Origin: Uranotaenia lowii
Taxonomy: Eukaryota > Arthropoda > Insecta > Diptera > Culicidae
DNA: 64,000 bases
Assembly: GCF_029784155.1 (NCBI RefSeq)
Contig: NC_073691.1
Span: forward strand, 136,748,255 to 136,812,254
Reading direction: 5' to 3'
Positions 24,824-34,799 of this stretch are shown piece after piece (the first letter of the stretch is position 1; every line of letters starts with the position of its first letter). A model generated the notes under the pieces. It saw nothing but the letters and a program-made list of their open reading frames with translations, did not search any database and was not told where the DNA came from. The translations under genes were made by a program, and so were the position numbers.

Positions 24824-25998
24824 TATATATAAAAAACAATTTCTGTATGTTTGTTTGTTTGTTTGTTTGTTTGTTTGTCCTCTATAGACTCAGTCGTCTT
24901 ATTAGCTAGAGGTCTGAAATTTGGCATGGATGCTCATTGGGTCTAGGAAAGATGAAAAATGTGTTCAGATTTTTGGATGACCCCTTCTGAAGGGGGTCGT
25001 CCATACAAGACAAATATTGTTTTCGCGATATTGACGTTATTTTTAGTCGGATTGTATTGAAAATTTGCACATGAGTGTTTTGAAAGACGAGCAATTGATT
25101 TCTGGTGTTAAATTTTGTGTAAGGGGTCAGTCAAAGGGTTCGTCCATATAAACGGTTCACTGTTTTTGCGATATTGATGATTTGAGGTTTAAAGTTCAGT
25201 GTAAGGGGTCGGCAAAAGGGGTCGTCCATATTAAATTTTCAGTAACCTAGTGAAATTGACGTTTTTATACATCGAATTGGGATGAAAATTTGCGCATAGG
25301 TGTAATTAGGGACAAACAACTGATTTCACTTATCCAAACTAAAATCAGGGGTCGGTCAAAAGGGTCGTCCATATTAAATATTCACTGTTGATGCGATATT
25401 GTTCTTATTATACATCGGATTCAGATGAAAATTGATACACGAGAGTTTTGAAAGATGAGCAATGGATTTCAGGTATTAAATTCATGTACGGGGCCGGTAA
25501 AGGGGGTCGTCCATATAAACCTTTCAATATTTTTGCAATATCGTCGTTATTTTACATCGGATTGGAATGAAAATTTGCACGCGGTAGTTTTCAACTGTTC
25601 TTCAACTGTTTTTAACAAAATTGACGTTATTATACAATTGATTGATTTGAAAATTGGCACACGGGAATTTTGAGGGAAGGGAAATCGATTTCAGTCATCA
25701 AAGATTGTATAAACGCCCCCTAAAAGGGGTTTTGCTTTTTGGCAATAATTGCGTTGTTATGCAATGATCCAGTCAATATTTATACACGTGGTTTTTTGGC
25801 ACGGTCAAAGGATTCCTGATTTCCAATTTAGAAGCAGACAACAGGCAAAGTGATCGGCCGTTATTTTTGCAATTATTTCTTAACAATGAATTCAGAAGTG
25901 CATCTGGAAAATGCTTGGCAATAGGCTGTTAGTATGAAACAAACTGTTCATGACATATTCCAAGTTGAAAGCGAAACGGAGTTCGTATGGGATCAGCT
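24824..25998 (-). mobile_element. tandem-repeat element B, nested in A
   Basis: This is the same kind of element in opposite orientation. The microsatellite tail (TATATATAA, then GTTT repeats at 24849-24878, CCTCTATAGACTCAGTCGTC) is at the left. The right end reads GGGATCAGCTAGT, the reverse complement of an ACTAGCTGA(T/C)CC head. The body holds about five diverged units of roughly 140 bases, each with GGGGTCGTCCATA, GACGTTATTATACATCGGATT and GAAAATTTGCAC. It is closely related to the units at 38.4-38.95 and 41.68-41.83 kb. Confidence 0.65.
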
Positions 25999-26039
25999 AG
26001 TCTTCAATAATCATTCCCATTTTTTCGTTTTGTTGGCTT

Positions 26040-27480
26040 CGTTAGTATAAATTGAGGACTGCTAATAAAATTGTTTTGGGCTCACCTCCCTCCTTTTATA
26101 TACCTACTCATTGAAAGGAGGATGGTGTGTCAGATAATCATAGAATCATACCAAAATGATTGTCCATGTTAAGTTTTGTCCATTTCTCGGATTTCGTAAA
26201 ACAAAAGTTAAATGTAAGCTTTCCTCTTCCCTTCCTTTATTCGCAATTCTATCATCCCACTGCAAGAATGGAATTGTTTACCATAAAAAAAATTCGTATT
26301 GAAATACCATCCCATGCCAAATTTGGTTTTATTTGCGTTGTAAATTTTTGAGTTATGCATAAACTTGAAAGAAAGTACCATTCCCTTCCGTTCTCCCCAT
26401 TGAATGGAGGGGTGAGAACTTAATATTCATAAAAGTATTTTTTGTACTCAAATTAATTCTCGAGTTATGGAAAAAAAATGTATGGAAGCCCCCCTTTCCC
26501 CCTCTATATCTTTCCGCTATAAAAAGATGGAGCTTCAAATTATAATAGAAACATTACTCGTATCATAATACCCTCACATGCCAAATATGGTTCAATTTGC
26601 TCGATCAGCTTTCCAGTTATACTGAAAATTGTAAAGGAGACCTCTTCTCCCCCTTTTCATCCAACTTTTTGAAAGGGTGAGGGATACCAAATATTCATAG
26701 AAGCATTTCTTGTACCCAAATATCGTTACATGCCAAATTTGGTTCCATTTGCTGATTTAGTTCTTGAGCTACGTGATAAAAATTGTATGAAACTTCCCTC
26801 CCTCTTTCCTTTCTTCCCGCTGAAAGAAGGAAGGGGTCTCAAACAATCATTAGAACATGTCACGTTCCCAAATACCCTCGCATGCCAAATTTGGTTCCAT
26901 TTGCTTGATTAGTTTTTGAGTTATGTAAAAATTTAAAAGAGGGCCCCTCCCCCCTATATATCTCCCTACTGAAAAGAGGGAGGGGTCTCAAATAATCATA
27001 GAAATATTTTTCGTATCCAAATACCTTTCCATGTCAAATTTGGTTCCATTTGCTTTATTAGTTGTTGAGTTATGTAAAAAAATGAAAGAGGCCCCTCCCC
27101 CTTTCAACTGCAAAAAAGAAGAGGTCTCAAATAATCATTGGAATATTTTTTGTATCAAAATGCCTTCCCATGCCAAATTTGGTTCCAATATCTTGATTAG
27201 TTTTCGAGTTATATGAAAAATTGTAAGGTAGCCCCCCTCCCCCCTTCCTATCACCCCACTGAGAAGAGGGAGGGGTACCTAATATTCATTAAAATATTCC
27301 CCGTTTCCAAATACCACCTCATGCCAAATTTGATACCATTTGCTTGATTGGTTCTCGAGTTATGCAAAAAATTGTCTTTTGTTTGGGAGGCCCCTCCCCC
27401 CCTTCCTGTTAGGGGGAGGTGTCCCAAACCATAATAGGAACCTTCCCCGGACTCTAATACCCCCATCTTCCAAGTTTCAC
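26040..27480. repeat. ~150-bp tandem array within element A
   Basis: CATGCCAAATTTGGTTCCATTTGCTTGATTAG-like phrases recur near 26315, 26578, 26730, 26881, 27030, 27170 and 27320. A degraded version is near 26165 and a final variant at 27470. The period is close to 150 bases. Each unit also has GAGTTATG, a C-rich block, a GAAAAGAGGGAGGGGTCTC block and AATAATCATAGAA. The open frames in the array repeat with the unit and are not genes. Confidence 0.9.
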
Positions 27481-27514
27481 GCAAATCGGTTCAGTAGTTT
27501 CCGAGTCTATAGGG

Positions 27515-27515
27515 A

Positions 27516-27555
<40 letters not shown>
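27515..27555. repeat. (CAGA)n microsatellite
   Basis: A run of about ten CAGA units forms part of the tail of element A, immediately before the TATATATAGAT terminus. Confidence 0.95.
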
Positions 27556-27556
<1 letters not shown>

Positions 27557-27590
27557 AATTCATTTTTATATATATAGATATGTTACTAGG

Positions 27591-28600
27591 AAAATTATAC
27601 ACGAATAATTTCATTCATCATACATACATTGGTTCTGTCACGATCGTCATGCAATAGTTGAATTCAAAGAAATATAGAGGGTTTTATACCGTTCCAAGAT
27701 TTTCTTAAGTAGCCACTTTCTTACAAATCGGAACCTGGACATGACAACGGATTTTAGCGCGAATATAATAATTGTTTTTTCTTGGCTAAGCCGAGATTGC
27801 TAGGCCGAATTACTGACAAAAATCGAAAGCTTTTTAAGACAAGACTCGGGTGATTCCCGATGCAGACGGCATTTTACACTGACTCAACCGGCTACCTAGG
27901 CATCGAGAGCCACTCTACTCAGAGGGCAGTAACGCGAAAAATTCTTTCCTCTTCCTAAACGATAAGCATTGCGAGGAAGGTCATGTTTTATCCTCACAGT
28001 TCCACTTGGCACTTATTGGATGTTCCCTTCCGATAGAGTTATCCTGTTGCTGAAATCCACTACGCAGGATGTAGTCATATCCTTGATGACGATGGAATCA
28101 TTCTAAGTCGTAACTTTAACGTAATCGTAATATATCTTGCGGGTGAGCCTATTTTTAGTTATTTAGATCATTGGGATTTTAATATCTAGGTACGGGGTCA
28201 TTCATCCCTCATTTAGATTGAAAAAAAAAGAACGGGTGAGGCGCTTAGCCGGTTTCGTGACCAAATGTGACCAACAGTTTGGAAAAACCTTTATCAAATG
28301 CATTTGATCCCATCCCAACTGCATGCCTTCGCTGTGTTAGCAAAGGTTTGTTTCGCTTGGTATTTAGCCGATTCCCTTTCATTTACTGCAGCGCCTCTAG
28401 TTATTGTACCGAAAAATAAATAACAGCGTTTTGGTTTGGAAGCTTTTTGAACTTAGTTGAGAAAATTTGGTACACGCGTTGAAAAAAGTTATTCAATGTA
28501 GCACGCGAAAGACGAGAAAAAATTGTTCACATCAACGTTGAAAACCCAACATAGTCAGGAGGAATTATCGCCAAGGCTTAAAGAAATCTACTCTGAATAC
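27591..28600. other. unassigned stretch
   Basis: No gene is seen and there is no strong repeat structure. Confidence 0.4.
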
Positions 28601-30100
28601 AGTGCTCAAACGTAACCGAGACATCGACGATGAATCGCTCTGAACAAACCAAACGTTGAAGTGCAACATTAAACCGAAAAAAACGAGCGAAGTTCATCAG
28701 GGCAGCCTGGGAATACCCTGGGGTCTGGTTGACCACGGGCTTCTCTACAGTGGACGTTTAGCTTGGCTCGTGCCACCACCGTAGCCATACAGGCAGTCGA
28801 GAGCTAGCACAAAACCAATACCTGATCACCAACTTGATATTCCCCCAAGAAAGTACCATTGCAGCTGGACCGTGCGACATCGTGTACAAACGCACAATAC
28901 AGAACCAAGGAAGGCCTGATGATCGGAAGCTCTACCATGGATTATGTCGAACTTCTCGGCAATCCGTAGCAGCAGGAGGAAGGCCCTGTGAAAACAGTGT
29001 AACCTGCAGAGAGCATATAGCGGCTGATGAACCTGTGGATACCGGACCGTCTCACTCGATGCGGCCTGCGTAGTGACCCATCTAAATTTTGTTAAAAGAA
29101 TCGGTCTATTGCTATGACAACAAGGACATGTCGAACGTGCGAGAGTTCGCCAACAGGTACTCGATGTCCAACTGGTAGTAGTAGAAGGACATCTCAGCGA
29201 AAGACATCTGAACCCATCGTCTGATCCCGGTCATTGGAAGCTGGATTGGGAGAAATAACGGTGAAGTTTTCAAAGTAGTCGATGATTCCTTTGAATTCAG
29301 CCACAGTACTTTGATCAGAACTACTACCGGCTCGAACACGTGGTTTCGCCACTTGGTCCGGCTTGTGGTGGGGTGAAGTAATATCCGAACATGTGATTTC
29401 GCTTGTCCAAGGTTCGAAGCAACACGTGTTGACATACTTGCATGCAGTAGATTTGACACGACAGTCGATAAAGTAGTACAAAAAATGTGCATGAATTCCA
29501 ACACTTGGCGTACGGTCTGAAATGGGTTCCCTACCCTTCAAAGGAGCTGGAATCGGCATTAATCTGCAAACAGTGTAGGATGACTCAATCGCCTGGGAGT
29601 ATCCGTGTTGTGAGCGTCCGCCCCATGAATGAAGCAACAAAGATATGTCTCTACCTACTGCAAAACGGACCTCCAAGGTGTGCCGCACGCGTATTTAAGA
29701 TTTAAGACCCTACTGTCGGAAAGAATCTGAGAAGTGTCGCTTCTTAAGAGGAAAGCATGGGAATAAGACTAGCCTTTCTTCGCAGCGGACCTTATAGGAA
29801 GGGAGTAATCCGCTCTCGGATGGAGAGGCTCACTCGACACTCGATCGGCACACGACGGGCAAAAGAAAGCCACGGAGCCAAAAATCCTAGATTTGCCAGC
29901 GACCGAGCAACATCAGTTTTCATGGGTATGCCACGTTCGTGAGTAGGATACTCCACCAATGGGGAATATCTCAGTAATGCTCCCCAATGATCAAGCCTGT
30001 AAGGATTAGAATATACCTACCTTCTTCACTGTACCCACGGAGTGAAGTGGCTTTCAACGCCGAGTGAGCCATTTGAGTCGTGACAAATAGCAGTAATGTA
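28600..30100. other. GC-richer stretch with unassigned open frames
   Basis: Composition rises above the surroundings. The longest frames are 29194-29688 on the minus strand (164 codons) and 28834-29073 on the plus strand; neither has motifs I recognise. It could be decayed retrotransposon sequence leading into the repeat tract that follows. I assign no product. Confidence 0.25.
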
Positions 30101-30159
30101 TAAGGTGCTCTCCACTAAAACAAGACGTGCAAATGGTGTCGAAACTCGAATGCTGGTGA

Positions 30160-31420
30160 TGAGAAGTTGGACCTCGAGTCGTTGGAGGAGAGGTTTGTGT
30201 GTTTAACTCCCAGTGTTTATGTTGAGGGATCGGATCTCGTAAAACAAGAGATTATGCCTTGAATCAACAACTCTTCTTTTTTTTTTGAGTCAATAAGAAA
30301 AGGAGTACTTGTGTTATACTCAAGTTGCTACGAGGAGAGGTCAGATTTCGAATCGTTAAAGGAGAGATTAGGCCTTGAGACCTGCGTTGGAGAGGAATGT
30401 GTACATTAACGTCCAGTCATTGCACAGTGGTGCAGAACAACAATCTAGCTGTACGAAATTAATAGCGCCCAGGGATGAAGAGACATTTGACGTTTTCAGC
30501 AACATTGTTCAGTTTTACAAGGAGCATATTCTAGTATCCTTTATTTATTCTAGTAATGCCTTTTAATAATACAAAATATAAAAAAGAAAACTGCAACATT
30601 TTATTAATCAATTAAATGTTTTAACGTTTTTTCTATGAGTAAAATAAGTAATTTTTACATAACATGTGTATTTTCAATCATTCAAATCTCTACTAGTTCC
30701 ACCGATTTCCGCACTAATTTCAAATGGAAATGGTTCCGCTTATCATCAAAAATAATCCAAAAAAAGGGGGTGTTGCGAAAATGTGCACTTTTCGATGGAC
30801 GAGCCTTCCAAAATTGCCAATAAAATACACTAAATGCTTTCTATAGAGTTTCAGAAACTTCTGAACCCATCATAATGTATGAGACAAATGTAGATCGTGG
30901 CTTGTTACAACTTTGTTTCAAAGACAGCGAACCATTTTATCCAATCTACAACGTGTCAGGTTCAAAAAACTGTTTTTTCAAGAGATTTTTTTTTACTTTG
31001 ACTGTAACTCCTGAGGGTGATGTGATAGGACTTTGACATATTGAACAAACTTATGTATTTTGATGAGATAAACAACTTTGTCGAAGATATCAAAGCCCTA
31101 ATTTGAAAAACAAAAAAGTTAGCATTTTTATCTCGCTATCGGTGGAAAAAATTTTGATACTAGAATATGCTCCTTGTAAAACTGAACAATGTTGCTGAAG
31201 ACGTCAAATGTCTATCTCTTCATCCCTGGGCGCTATTAATTTCGTACAGCTAGATTGATGTTCTGCACCACCGTGCATTGTAAGGATGGTCGGATCTCGA
31301 GTCGCTAGAAGAGAGATCAGGTCTCAAGTCGCCAAGAGTATAGGTTGAACCTTGCGCCAATACGAGGAGATGATGGATCTCGAGACGTAAAAGAAGAATT
31401 CATGCTTCGAGTAGGGACTG
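30160..31420. repeat. degenerate CTCGAGTCG repeat tract (interrupted)
   Basis: Related phrases such as GGACCTCGAGTCGTTGGAGGAGAG, GGATCTCGTAAAAC, TTTCGAATCGTTAAAGGAGAG, GGATCTCGAGTCGCTAGAAGAG and GATCTCGAGACGTAAAAGAAG recur at roughly 60-80-base spacing on both sides of the 30423-31275 element. They look like an old, diverged tandem array, possibly part of an LTR or leader of a dead retroelement. Confidence 0.5.
30423..31275. mobile_element. Transib-like MITE (853 bp)
   Basis: Long inverted repeats pair over about 116-120 bases (30423-30538 with 31156-31275, with only a few mismatches and a small indel). The ends are CACAGTGGTGCAGAAC and CACGGTGGTGCAGAAC, close to the CACWRTG end consensus of Transib transposons. 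The flanking direct repeat is 5 bp, CATTG (30418-30422 and 31276-31280), which fits Transib's 5-bp duplications. The interior is AT-rich, without a transposase. Class assignment is from ends and duplication length; an unknown family with similar ends is possible. Confidence 0.65.
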
Positions 31421-31429
31421 CTGAAAGTG

Positions 31430-32040
31430 GTTTCGTTTATGAGTGTGCTGTGAAGCGCATCAGCGCAAGAAGCTCCCATCATTGAAGAATAGTGGTAAAC
31501 GGTTCGAGATGAAAACTAAGGTCTGCGGCTCCAAGTGAAGTTTAGGAAGTCATGAGCCACCTCATTCAACTCGTGGACCGTAGCTAACTGGGGAGACGCG
31601 ATGGCTCCCCGTGTCTTGGCATGCAATCCGTAAATAAGGATTTATCACCTGAGTAACCAACTAAACAATGAGTACGACGAATGTAGGTATTTTGATGTAC
31701 GATGTACGAACATACGTCAAAATGGACTTTGGACAAAATCAGGGTAGGAAATTTTACCTAGCTAACCTTAAAGGGAATGCTCCAGAAAGGTTCGTATTTG
31801 TTTTCACAGATAGTGTTTGCCCACGGATTGTGTTTGCCCACAAGTTTGGCAAGATCAGTTCAGCGACGGTAAGCAAAACATCCCCGAAAAACTTGCCGGG
31901 CAACTATTTAATAAGCCACTGGTCACTCCTCTTTCTAAAGGAGCTAAGGAGGCACCGCAAGTTATCTCATCGTAACACTTAGGTTTCACAAGTGTGACAA
32001 ATTCGGCACCCAGTGTCGTCTTTGAGGCATAACATTGTTT
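31430..32040. other. unassigned stretch
   Basis: An open frame of 104 codons (31668-31982, plus) has no recognised motif. The stretch borders the next RTE fragment, whose own start is near 32045. Confidence 0.3.
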
Positions 32041-32044
32041 TGTA

Positions 32045-33453
32045 AAGTGTAACATTGATCTGCAAAGTGATCCTGAACAGGATCCAGGAGAAAATCAATG
32101 CTACACACCGACGGCAACATGCTGGATTCCGATCCGGACGATCATGTGTGGACCACATCACAACGCTACGAATCATATTGGAAAAAATCAATGAATTCTA
32201 GGACTCTCTTTTCCTAGTGTTCGTTGATTTCGAAAAATCATTCGACTGACTTAACCATGAACACATCTGGGCGGCTCTAAGGCGACATGGAGTTTCAGAG
32301 AAACTAGACCATCTCATCGAAGCACATTACGAGGCATTTTTGTGCAAGGTCTTGCACGACGGTGTCTTGTCCGATCCAATCCCGGTAACTGCTGAAGTGA
32401 GACAGGGATGTATCTAATCACCGCTACTCTTTCTCATCGTAATCGATGAGATTCTGGCTGGATCGATCGAATATGCACCGAACCGAAGATTGTCGTGGAA
32501 TCCTTCAGTGTGAATGGATTAACCGCGTCATTCGTCACAAGCGTGCAGCGAGTCAGTCGGTCAGTTAGTCGGCCAGCAAGCCAGCTAGCCTGGTAGCGCA
32601 CAGTTCCCTCGGTAGTTCGAGATCGGGTATTTCACCGGTGTTGCTTCTGCGTTGCAGACCTCCGGACTGGTCTGCACACCTTCAACAATGGAGCAACTAA
32701 ACGATCTTGACCTGGCAGACGATATTGTTTTGCTCGCCCAAACACAATCGAATATGCAGTATCGAACTCGACGACCTCACCGCTCCAAGGTAGAACACAG
32801 AAAATCCTTCCATTTTCGTGGTAGCTGGATAACAAGTTGAGAAAGTAAAGTGCTTCCAGTATCTTGGTTGCCAGATAACGCCTGATAGTGGTTCCAAGAA
32901 AGACATCGAAACCCGGATCAGAAAAGCCCGATTTGCCTTTGCGAGCCTCCGGAACATCTGGCGCTCACGTCAGATATCTCTTCGAACGAAAATCCGAATC
33001 TTCAACTCAAACGTCAAATCCGTATAGCTGTTCGGGTGCGAAACTTGGTGCACATATGCGGTAACGACGCGTAAACTGCAAGTAAATATTTGTAAACCGA
33101 TATGCCTGCGGAATATCATCCGCGCTTGGTGGCCTGACATCTGGATCTAAAATGAGGAACTACATCGCCGGTGTCATCAAAGGGCGTTAGAAATCGAGAT
33201 TCGGGAACGTTACTGGAGATGGTGAACGAAGAGATGAGAACGAGGCGCTTGAATAGAATCCAGAAGGACATCGAAGAAGAGGCAGTCCCTGAAACTCGTG
33301 GCGGCGAAGCCTAGCCGCCGAAATACGAACTGTTGACGAGAGTCTTAACTGGGACTAAGTGAAGACGCTGGCTCCAGATCGTCAGCAGTGGAGGTCTTTT
33401 ACCACGGCTCTAGGCACCGGAGGATCGGTGCGGGAACATTAAGTAAGTAAGTA
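32045..33453 (+). pseudogene. RTE-clade LINE copy, 5'-truncated
   Basis: Plus-strand copy beginning in the RT region (LICKVILNRIQEKINAT-like, 32.06 kb). It keeps remnants of VFVDFEKSFD (32.22 kb), a motif B region, LNDLDLADDIVLLAQT (32.70 kb), the SQITPDSGSKKDIETRI block (about 32.87 kb) and the C-terminal RRWRW/HRRRG-like region. The end is at TAAGTAAGTAAGTA (33440-33453). There are many stops and small indels, and a 171-base foreign insertion at 32508-32678. At DNA level it is close to the 11-kb copy, but its tail is the TAAG type of the 1.5-kb copy. Confidence 0.88.
32508..32678. mobile_element. 171-bp insertion in the RTE copy
   Basis: Comparison with the 11-kb copy shows that GGAATCCTTCA should continue directly into a-caatGGAGCAACT. 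Here 171 bases starting GTGTGAATGG and ending TCTGCACA intervene, flanked by the direct repeat CCTTCA (32502-32507 and 32679-32684). The insert is GC-richer, contains a run of CAGTCGGTCAGTTAGTCGGCC-like CAG/GGC repeats and has short TGTG/CACA ends. No family is recognised. It is a small non-autonomous element with a 6-bp duplication. Confidence 0.7.
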
Positions 33454-34430
33454 TTGTCGTCGTCGAAAATGTGGAGTACCTAAATGTTGTTATTTTTCCC
33501 GTACATTTGCTATGGTCAGGTTGCAGAAACATTTTCGCTGTAGACTACGAGGACGTTGAACTCCTGCCTAGCTAGAGCATCATTTATTTAGTCCAGACTA
33601 ATGAGACTACGACGGGATCCTGGCTTCATAGCGCTTTGCTGGAATTTCCTTCTAATATGTCCAAACTGAACTACCCAAGAAAAATTGGAATAAAAATCAA
33701 ATATGAGCCTGTGGGTAGACCCATAAAACATGTCCGTTTCGATCTAGTATTTCCATGAGAGAATTTTTTAATTATTCCCAAACAAACGATAAAATAAATG
33801 GATCGGTTTTATAGTGAAAAAATATTTGATGTTCGTTTTGGATAACAAAAAATATTAAATTCTCCCATACAAACCTCAAGTTTTAATTTCTACTCATAAA
33901 AATATAGAATAATATAATTCTGCAAAATAACATGAATAAGTTTTGAATCAAAACAATGCTTTTTTAAGTTCATGATTTGTTAAAACTGAATATAATAACT
34001 ATGTGTTGTGATCAGATGCGAAAAATGCTCGCCTGAATTTCGATTTCATTCAAGAAATGTACTTTTTAATGTTAATGTGGATTTTGAGAACAATAAATCA
34101 GTCATTTCCAATTTCATCACTTAGGAATTCAACAATTTTTACACGATTTTTGATCTTAATGTTCATTATCAATTATTTGTCAAAATTGATATCCTTGAAT
34201 CATACTGTAGATAGATTGAACAATTTTCTGCTACAATCGAAAATAACTTTCTTGTCGTAAGTCTGCGTAGCTCTTAGTTACAACAGAACAAATTTCTCTT
34301 CAACTTAGTTCCCACCAACTTGAAAGAATGAAAAAAAAATTAACATAATTACCGTATCATCAAGCCGCTTCGTTTCTCCAATTACGAATCACGATCTCAT
34401 TGAAACAATTGGACCTGCTCATCAAGTGAA
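33454..34430. other. gene-free AT-rich stretch
   Basis: No feature is seen beyond low-complexity open frames. Confidence 0.45.
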
Positions 34431-34746
34431 TTCGATTCCAATAGAGACGAATTTCAAAGTTCGGAAGCTGCTAGCTGGTGGCATGGCCTAGCCGTGCCCG
34501 TGGTTGGGATGTGTGAAGATGACTCTGCCGTTATCCAAGCTTGGGCTGCCGTTCAGTGACTCCAGTGGTGGGCTGAAGCTTCTGTTTATACGCTACATCA
34601 AAATCACCAAACGCGTACCGACGATTTTATCCCGCGTCATCCTCTAATGACCGTCGCACGTCGTCTTCTTTTTCTTTTCGGTCCTTCAGGTCGTCACCTT
34701 CACCCGCCCCTGTTCGCTGTATCGTTCGTCAAACGCAGCTTCCGAA

Positions 34747-34786
34747 ATGTGGGCGTTTCTCGATTTCTTTCGGTTTCTCTCGACAT
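34747..34786 (+). CDS. possible first coding exon (host gene), very tentative
   Basis: A GC-richer patch (about 34.45-34.80 kb) contains an ATG at 34747 that opens 13 codons reading MWAFLDFFRFLST, a hydrophobic start that could be part of a signal peptide. These run straight into an excellent donor, GTAAGTAT, at 34787. No downstream exon could be matched in the remaining window, which has only AT-rich sequence and repeats. It could be a real 5' exon with a distant second exon or a chance match. Confidence 0.2.
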
Positions 34787-34799
34787 GTAAGTATCGGGA

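Larger units (their letters stand above)
24413..27590 (+). mobile_element. tandem-repeat element A (split by element B)
   Basis: The head CTAGCTGACCCGGTGTGC is at 24413. The tail is at 27515-27590: CAGA repeats followed by AATTCATTTTTATATATATAGAT, preceded by CGGTTCAGTAGTTTCCGAGTCTATAGGGAA. These two ends are the recurrent termini of a dispersed arthropod repeat whose body is made of diverged tandem units. The body resumes at about 25999 after a nested element. Mini-me/DINE-like (Helentron-related) elements share the microsatellite-plus-tandem design, but the class is not proven. It has no coding capacity. Confidence 0.6.

Noticed and set aside
24413..27590. CRISPR-like or satellite interpretation of the regular repeats
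   Set aside because: Units are diverged, contiguous and bounded by transposon-like ends in a eukaryotic context; there are no short identical repeats with unique spacers.
26160..27657. Series of 60-105-codon open frames
   Set aside because: They recur with the ~150-bp tandem unit and the CAGA microsatellite (a TDRQ repeat in one frame), so they are artefacts of the array.
28834..29688. BEL/Pao or gypsy polyprotein fragment
   Set aside because: Several frames were read for protease, RT or integrase motifs and none was convincing.
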